25,528 nucleotides of DNA, from NCBI GenBank assembly GCA_027596195.1, contig JADGJG010000289.1, positions 1 to 25,528 on the forward strand. The letters are read 5' to 3'. Position 1 is the first letter of the stretch, and each line of letters starts with the position of its first letter. Of this stretch, positions 19,401 through 25,528 are shown piece after piece. The position numbers were made by a program, and so were the translations under genes. The notes beneath the pieces were generated by a model. That model saw nothing but the letters and a program-made list of their open reading frames with translations. It ran no database searches and was not told the origin of the DNA. This stretch comes from Podochytrium sp. JEL0797. Lineage: Eukaryota > Chytridiomycota > Chytridiomycetes > Chytridiales > Chytriomycetaceae.

Positions 19401-22400
19401 TCAATCACTTTCACCACCGAACGCGTGCTCACTCCAAGGATTCCGCCCATCCTCACTCAACATGGCCGCCAGCCTTCCCCTCCTCTCGATCCTGTCCACC
19501 ATCTCCTCGTAGTCCACCCCTTCATCCTCCTCATCCGCGTCATCGCTGAAATAATGAGCCGCATGCGAAAGAATATCATGCCGCACAACCCTCGGCGGTG
19601 TCCTCGAACTCCCACGCGACGAAGAACCCTCCGCAAACTCCCCGACGGTAACACTCGCCAACCTCTCAATAAACCGATTCAACGTCTCCCTCACAACTTC
19701 ATCTCCATCGCGTTCACTCCCACTGCTCTCCCCACTCGAGGAATCGCGGCGATACCGTTCGCGAAACGAAAGCCCTTCTTCGGCATCGGGATCGTTTTGG
19801 TCCGATTCTTCGGCACTGCTTTCCCCGACGACGTCCAAACGACTCTGGATCCTTCGCGTGGCCTCGCGAATTGCGTTCGCAAGAAAAGCGTCGTCCCCGT
19901 CTGTGTGCACGTCCGCCACGTCGCGACTGCGAACCCCTCGCCTTGCGGCTGTTCTTCCAAGCCTCTGATCCTCCTCAGACGATTCGTCCTCCTCCACTTC
20001 TTCAACGGCCTCCCTCTCGTGACCCACAACCGTATATCCACCTTCCACCGCCACACGTCCGGGCTGAACTGCCACAGAAGGACCCACCGAGGAATGAGTT
20101 GGAATCCCAACAATTGGCGGCAAATTGAACCGCCTCTGCGGCACTTCTCTCGTCTCATCTCCGGACGACGCAATCCGTCTTCTTCCGGCAGGCGACACAC
20201 GTCTCCCCGAGTAGTTCAACGGACAATATGTGTCCACAGGCGTTAAAGTTCGGTGAATCTGATTTTGGGGCACACGCGTCCCAGCAAGCGAATCATCCGC
20301 CGTATGCGGGCGTCCAGATTCGGACGGACGTGTAGTCAGCGCACCCGGACGCAGTTGCAACAGCGGCGGGTATCTGGTAGAAAGTTGTTGCACTGGTTGT
20401 GGTACGAGTTGAGAGTGAATCAAGTCGCGTTCGTTTCGAAGGGTTTCCAAGTGGGTTCGAGCCAGTTCCAATCTGCCTAGCTTTTCACGAAGGATCGTGT
20501 TTTCGTCACGCGGGGTGGTACTTTCGGAAGCGATTGACAAGGGACGGTGAAGGTGCGGTTGTGCAGGAGGGCGTCGGGTGGGTGGTTCTTCGGCGGCAGT
20601 TGCGATGGCTTGCGATGAGTTCATGGCCGCTTGAGGGATCACTGGTAACGTGGATGGAGTGGGATTCGTGGTGGGTCGACTGCTGGTTCCATCGGGTCCA
20701 ATCGACACCGATTTCGCATCCAGAGGACGTGATACGACAACGGCAGAACTATCCACCTCGAATCCCGCGACCGGAGCAACTCTTCTCCCCTCTCCATTCG
20801 GCAAGTCTTCGACCTTGTCCAACCGCCACTGCAAATCACGACACTTTTGCGCATAGTCCATCGCACGGACAGAGAACTTGATTTCGAGAGACCCGTCAGC
20901 AGGATCAATGAAGCCGCTTGACCGGATTCGATCGAGGGGGTAGAATTTCGTATACCCCCACGTTTCTCCGCTAGAGAACTCGGAAACGAATTCGCGTGTG
21001 GATTTAATAGTGGGTTCTGGCGATGGCGTGGAAGGGCGCGTGGGTGTTGACTCGGCGTCTAGCAGCGTGGATTCTGATTTACGAACCTAACGACCGGCCG
21101 CATGAGCAAGAACAAGGAAAATCCCACAGCGAGAAACTTACGAGTTCGATCACGTACTGGTACTTTGAAGGAGAATCCACGCCCTCCGCCATTTGCATGA
21201 AGATGCTCAGATGCGCTCCCTTGTTTCCGTTGCAATAAACTTTGAGCTTCCAATCAATCCCCGATGCGCGAAAGGGCTCGGAATACAACACATCCACAGC
21301 AGCCTCCACTCCATCCCCCCCTCCACAGCCACTTGCGATCCTCGCCAAAAACCCTTCAATCCTCACAAAGCACGACTCATACCGCGGAACCAGCAAACTC
21401 TCAAACGCGCACGACACTTCAGGAACCACCAGCCCCCTCCCCTCCTTTCCTACGCCAGGATGCTCACGTTCCACAATCGCCAAAACCCCACGACTCTTTT
21501 TGACCACCCCCATTCGCCCACTCGTTTTCAAATGCGTTTGCAGATCCGCAATCGTGTCGCGGCATCGCGACACTTCAGACTCGAGACTCGCACCAAACCG
21601 CCGCACGACTGCGGCTTTGACTTCAAACTGTGATTCGACGTGTTCTTGCGCGGATTTGAGCAATTTTTCGTGTTTGTTTTGAAGTTTCTGTTTGGCTGCG
21701 TGCAGGGATGTGAGGCGCGTTTCGGCCACGGTTTGCGTTTGGGAGAGGTGTTGGAGGTGGGAGAAGAGGGATTGTATGGTTTTGTGGACGTTCTCGCGGT
21801 GGTGGGTATAAATAGTTTGGAGGTGTTTGATGGAATGGTCCTTGTGCTGGCGTTGTTTGTTTCGCGAATGTCAGCAGAGTGAAGATGCAAAAGAAGCATT
21901 CCGCACCTTGATTCCGAGGACAGCGCAGTCGGAGCAAATCCCGTCTTCACACGTATGGCAATAGTAAAACAAGGGAGCCCCATGCTCGCTACAAACTTCG
22001 TTTCCCGCCCCCGCCACAGATCCATTGATCCCGCCACTTCCTCGCATCGTCGCAGACATGACATCGCGTACTTGCTGGTAGTGAGTGGGTTTGTGTTGAG
22101 TTTCCGTTCACTCCAAGAAACCTCCACACACCTTGGCCAAATCGTCCACAAAGCGGCACACGACGAGTTTGTCCGAAGTCAGCTGTGTCCGGCAGTGTGG
22201 GCAGTGGTGATTGTTGGTTTCGAGCCATTTCTGTGTCGGAGAGAGAGGGTGAATTGTCGATCGACTCGGTTCGCCCAACAAGAACAAACGAACCCGCATA
22301 CAGTCCTCGCATCCGATCTTTGAGCATGTGGGGCACATTACGGGACGCGCTTTGAGCGTGTCGTAACAGATGAAGCATTGGAACCTGTGGTGAGATGGCG

Positions 22401-22540
22401 TGGGTGCTTGGTGAGTTTCTTTGGGATTCTCCGCCTCCTTCGCAGGTCTATATGGCAATTCATGGTTACATGTCGTCGAATTCGGGTGGGAGGGGTGCTG
22501 TAGTTGTGGCGGAGGTGGTCGGAAGTGCTGCTTGGGACAT
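19401..22540 (-). CDS. TRIM37-like RING/B-box/coiled-coil/MATH E3 ubiquitin ligase
   Basis: Six exons: 22540-22470, 22384-22294, 22230-22132, 22074-21907, 21840-21142, 21086-19401; 937 aa (human TRIM37 is 964). RING (about 24-70): FQCFICYDTL, MCPTCSKIGCEDC, KWLETN, HCPHCR, the exact TRIM37 cysteine layout. B-box (about 115-150): CSEHGAPLFYYCHTCEDGIC then CAVLG, with DHSIKH completed across an exon junction. Coiled coil about 150-260 (for example AAKQKLQNKHEKLLKSAQEH). MATH about 320-450: GIDWKLKVYCNGNKGAHLSI, KYQYVIEL, TREFVSEFSSGETWGYTKFY. The remaining ~490 residues are disordered and acidic, with several S/E/D clusters, as in TRIM37. Predicted role: ubiquitylation of targets bound by MATH. 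Intron 2 uses donor GTTCGT. Whether it is a true orthologue is not settled by motifs alone. Confidence 0.92.
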
Positions 22541-22737
22541 CTTGGCGATTCGATTTTCGCACAAACACAGAAAAAAACCCGCATCCTCCTTCATTCACTC
22601 TTTATACAATGTGGGACCACCCAAAACATCTTTCTACTTCCCCCTTCCTTTTCCTCCCTTTTGTCCCTCCCTCCTTCTTCCTCCCCCCTTAACGTCATTA
22701 TACGTGCGATTCCTCTCCCTTCTTTCCCACACGTCAA

Positions 22738-24131
22738 TCATTCTCGGTGCTGGCTGTTCATGTGCGCCTTCAAACCACTCTCGCGGTCAAATGTCTTGTC
22801 GCACACTGCGCACTCAAACTCTGTTTTGTCGCAGTGATTCATCTTGTGGTTGTTAAGTATCTGCGATTTGCAATGCGAGAAATTCAGTTCCAAAAGCATA
22901 AAAATGGAATCGAAAAACAGAAATGGTAACCGCACCTTTCGCGTCTTGAATTTTTTATCGCAATCCTGACACACAAACGCATAGTCTTTCGAATGTATCC
23001 ACGTGTGCTTCGTCAGGTCCTGTGTGTGCAGTGTTGAGAAATCAAATCAAAAATTTGAACCCCAACGCAAAAAAAGATGGTGCCCCAGGCGGGAGTGGGG
23101 TGGCACCCCGTTGAAGTGAGCGAGCCTTACCGCTTTGGTTTTGAACTTTTTGAGGCACTGATCGCATTCGTATTCTCGCACGTTGGTGTGGTCGATGACG
23201 TGGATTTTGAGGTCCTGAATGAGCGCCGGTTAAAATTCGGACATGAGATCCGAAACCAAAAACAACTTACTGTAGCTCGTTTATATGCGGCATCACAAAG
23301 TTCACACTTGAACGGCTTCTCGTCTGAATGTACTAGAGAATGACTTCGTAATTCCTGGAAAAGAAAAACACCCACAAAATTCAGTTTCGGATTACGACGC
23401 GTTGTGAAGAAAAAGGTATAACTCGTACCATGGCGCGCTTAAAGGTCTTTCCACATGTGAGACATTCGAATGGTTTCACGTCTTGATGAGTGATGTCGTG
23501 TTGTTTGAGCTCCTGTTGTTTTTATTACGTCAGCCAAAGGTTAGTGGAGAGGGATGAGAAAGAACGAACCATCTTGCGCTTGAACCGCTTGCCACACACA
23601 GGACAAGGCTGAGTAAAGAGCAGATGGATTAATATTGACAGACTTTGTTACATGTGCCCCCTCCAGGAGTCAGTGGAGAGATTGAAAGCGAGATCCGGAA
23701 ATACTTACGAAAGGTCGTTCATCCGAATGCTTTGGCTCGTGATGAATCAGTTCCTGTGAATTGAATGAGATTAGATAAGGCTGGTCCGGTCGTATTCTGA
23801 ATGGGAATCCCATTTGCCCCCTACTTCTATCGCATCATAAAATTACCTTCTTTGTTTTGAACAGCATTCCACACCCTTCATGCAGACATCCAAACATCAT
23901 GGCCTTCTTCTTCAGCGGCGGAGACTGCATCTCGGCAACTGATATCTGTCGCGGGTCGTGAATTGGGTGGCTTCCTTCGGAATTTGTCGGAGAGGCCTCC
24001 TGCTGCGGATGCTTCGCAGTCCCCATCATCATGAGTTCCGAGGCGGTAGTGATCGTGTCGAGCGAGTCAGGGGAGCCAAACTGGAACATTGCCTCATGCT
24101 CATCGAGATTGCAGAGCAGTCGAAGGTCCAT
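22738..24131 (-). CDS. Seven-finger C2H2 zinc-finger protein
   Basis: Eight exons: 24131-23847, 23753-23709, 23608-23570, 23512-23429, 23354-23271, 23214-23131, 23019-22936, 22860-22738; 275 aa. The first ~80 residues are acidic to neutral (DEHEAMFQFGSPDSLDTITT). Seven fingers follow, C-x2-C (C-x4-C in the first), 12 residues, H-x3-H (H-x4-H in the last), for example CPVCGKRFKRKMELKQH, CLTCGKTFKRAMELRSH, CDQCLKKFKTKADLTKH. Linkers are not TGEKP type (SDERPF, QDVKPF, SDEKPF). Every finger unit is exactly 84 nt, cut at the same phase-0 point after F-K-x-x-x; one unit is split again (45 + 39 nt). Likely a nuclear nucleic-acid-binding protein. The C-x4-C first finger and tight array recall TFIIIA, but that has nine fingers, so I give no symbol. 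Confidence 0.92.
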
Positions 24132-24460
24132 TTTCTGATTTGTTTTTTTTGGGTGAAAATTTTGGAATTTCGACAGCATGGGTGGCGCATCTCTCCAGTC
24201 GGGCTTGCTCGGTTTGCAATCCGAGGCGTGCCACCAAAAAGAAGTCAATATTTGAACTTCATGTTTTCGGACTCTGAATTACAAGCTCAAGCGCGCCGCT
24301 TCACGACGCAAAACTGCCGAAAAAGAGAGCTTGTAACACCCAAGAAAGCGGACAAGTTCGGAACCCATCCCTCTCTTTTTCTCTCTCCTCAGTAAGTAGA
24401 AAAGTGATTGAATTGTCTTTATGCAATACATCTATCTCGATTATAAAGTCAATAAAAGAA
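24132..24460. other. Intergenic region, head of zinc-finger gene to tail of next gene
   Basis: About 330 bp holding the zinc-finger gene's promoter/5' UTR and the 3' UTR of the neighbouring minus-strand gene. It has a T-rich run (24141-24150) and CT runs near 24370-24390. Open frames crossing it are non-ATG shadows. Nothing else is seen. Confidence 0.5.
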
Positions 24461-25528
24461 TCAGAACGAGCTTCGCGTTTTCTTGCCACCCGCCTTTCCA
24501 TTCACAGTTTGCTCATTCGCCGACGGGGGCTTGGAGGAGGTACCGGGGCGATCATTCCACGCCCACATTCGCGGACTTTGATTTGGCTTGACATTCTTGC
24601 CGTTGATTCGAGCATCGTCGCCTTTCTTTACACCGCTCTGCTGCGTAGGAATAACAGCAGAAATTTGAGGAGCCGCCGGTTTCATAATCGCTTTCCCCGC
24701 CGTCAAGGAAGATGGGCCAACTTCCTGCTGCTGGGGTGGAGTTTTTCCTCTTGAGATGCCCAATTGATGAAATCGCGTCGCAATTGAATCCCTTCTGACA
24801 ACACCCTCAGGCTTCTTGATCCCAACTACACCTTTCTTGTCCAACCCTCTCCCCGCAACACTTCCGCCCACAATTTCTAGTCCTTTCCCTCCAGCACTCG
24901 CCATCGGCGTCGGTGGTCCAGCCTGCATATTCGAAACAGTGGGACCCCCAAACCCTTGTTCACACCCGTTCCGATATTGAGTCATTTCAAGCATCTCTTG
25001 TTTCATTGCCATCCGTAACTCCATCACTTCAATCGCGTCGTCTTTCGTGATGGGGTCTACAACAATGGGTTTCCTGTCATAATCGTCGGCAGAGTGGGAG
25101 AATCCAACATCGACCCATCCCCAGCTGTTCCGGAATCATAACGGGTATTAGATATATTGAAAACACAAGGGGGAACGCGTAGGGGGGTGGCACTCACAAG
25201 TTGACTTTCTTGCCTAAACCGGGCACGGCTGTTGGTGCAGTCACGGAATCATTTTTGCGTTGACCATCGGTCGGGACTTCTAAACCCAGTCCAACGCCTT
25301 CAGCATATTCCGGCGTGGTTTCAAAACTCGCAGGTTCGTGGTCATCGACAATCGTTGATTGACTGTCTCGCACGCAATCACTGACAGTCGATTTTGAGTT
25401 GTATTCGAGTGCGGGGAAATCGTAGTCGACATGGAATCGTGTGGTCGATATGTGCGCGTGGGTGGGTGGTGTATAGGGTGAGGGTTGGGGTGGGGGGTGG
25501 TACGTGTCGTGCGAGTCTAGACGCGTTA
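24461..25528 (-). CDS. Unidentified low-complexity protein, 5' part outside the window
   Basis: Partial gene running off the right edge. Two exons are visible: >25528-25198 (GTGAGT donor) and 25124-24461 (after GAACAG). Together about 330 codons with no stop until TGA at 24461. The N-terminal visible part is P/T/H-rich (PPPQPSPYTPPTHAH), then S/T/D-rich. The junction reads GLGKKVNFWGWVDVGFSHSA, followed by DDYDRKPIVVDPITKDDAIE and a short Met/Glu helix (MELRMAMKQEMLEMTQYR). The C-terminal 170 residues are basic, G/P/Q-rich and probably disordered, ending GGKKTRSSF. The DYDRKP..V.P.T..DA.E....R..M..EM segment looks like a conserved motif, but I cannot name a family. No function is assigned. 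Confidence 0.75.

Noticed and set aside
19395..20246. 283-aa plus-strand open frame
   Set aside because: Antisense to the disordered acidic tail of the TRIM37-like gene; Pro/Arg-rich shadow without domain features.
22738..24131. Calling the zinc-finger gene TFIIIA
   Set aside because: It has seven fingers, not nine, lacks other TFIIIA hallmarks I can see, and finger number alone is not enough to assign it.
1..25528. Clustered biosynthetic or defence system
   Set aside because: Gene functions are unrelated housekeeping roles with no shared pathway, no NLR/NACHT, nuclease, polyketide or transposase signatures; proximity here reflects a compact genome.

Overview
This is nuclear DNA of an intron-rich, gene-dense fungus, most likely an early-diverging (zoosporic, chytrid-like) lineage. 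That placement is inference. Genes have many short introns (about 45-110 nt, usually GT..AG with a CTAAC/TTAAC-like branch motif) and intergenic gaps from 45 bp to under 1 kb. The set combines a fungal/plant-type Sey1/RHD3 ER-fusion GTPase, two fungal-type DUF3605/Gig1-like proteins and a TRIM37-like RING/B-box/MATH protein, a type not expected in Dikarya. No prokaryotic operon, CRISPR array, transposon, rRNA or tRNA was found.

Layout, left to right: (1) intronless DUF3605-like gene (+, 41-625). (2) Ribosomal protein eL18 (-, 1001-2072) whose first exon is probably only the ATG. (3) Two-RRM RBMS/MSSP-like RNA-binding protein (+, 2936-5679, 6 exons), divergent from eL18. (4) Histone acetyltransferase HAT1 (+, 5915-7880, 10 exons). 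(5) A 78-aa HMG/YABBY-like chromatin protein (+, 7989-8388). (6) A second DUF3605-like gene with an N-terminal zinc-finger-like extension (-, 8609-9325). (7) The U5 snRNP assembly factor AAR2 (-, 9371-10779, 5 exons). (8) An unresolved stretch, 10780-12382, with a phase-consistent but unidentified minus-strand exon chain. (9) Serine palmitoyltransferase subunit LCB1 (-, 12383-14351, 8 exons). (10) The dynamin-like GTPase SEY1 (-, 14468-17272, 7 exons). (11) A tandem pair of small one-TM B12D/MLRQ-like proteins (+, 18091-18312 and 18890-19120). (12) A TRIM37-like E3 ligase (-, 19401-22540, 6 exons). (13) A seven-finger C2H2 protein built from 84-nt finger units (-, 22738-24131, 8 exons). (14) The 3' part of an unidentified low-complexity protein (-, 24461 to beyond the right edge).

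Functionally this is an ordinary eukaryotic neighbourhood: translation, RNA binding and splicing, chromatin, sphingolipid synthesis, ER membrane fusion, ubiquitylation. I see no co-regulated pathway. Exon boundaries were set by hand from splice signals, reading-frame continuity and family resemblance; summed coding lengths of all complete models are multiples of three and fit family sizes. The points most worth following up are the exon-per-finger architecture, a stop-free in-frame SEY1 intron, recurrent GTT-type 5' splice sites, the DUF3605 pair, the tandem B12D-like pair with spaced TTACGTAA palindromes, and the unidentified gene at 11.3-12.2 kb. No new defence or mobile system is evident.
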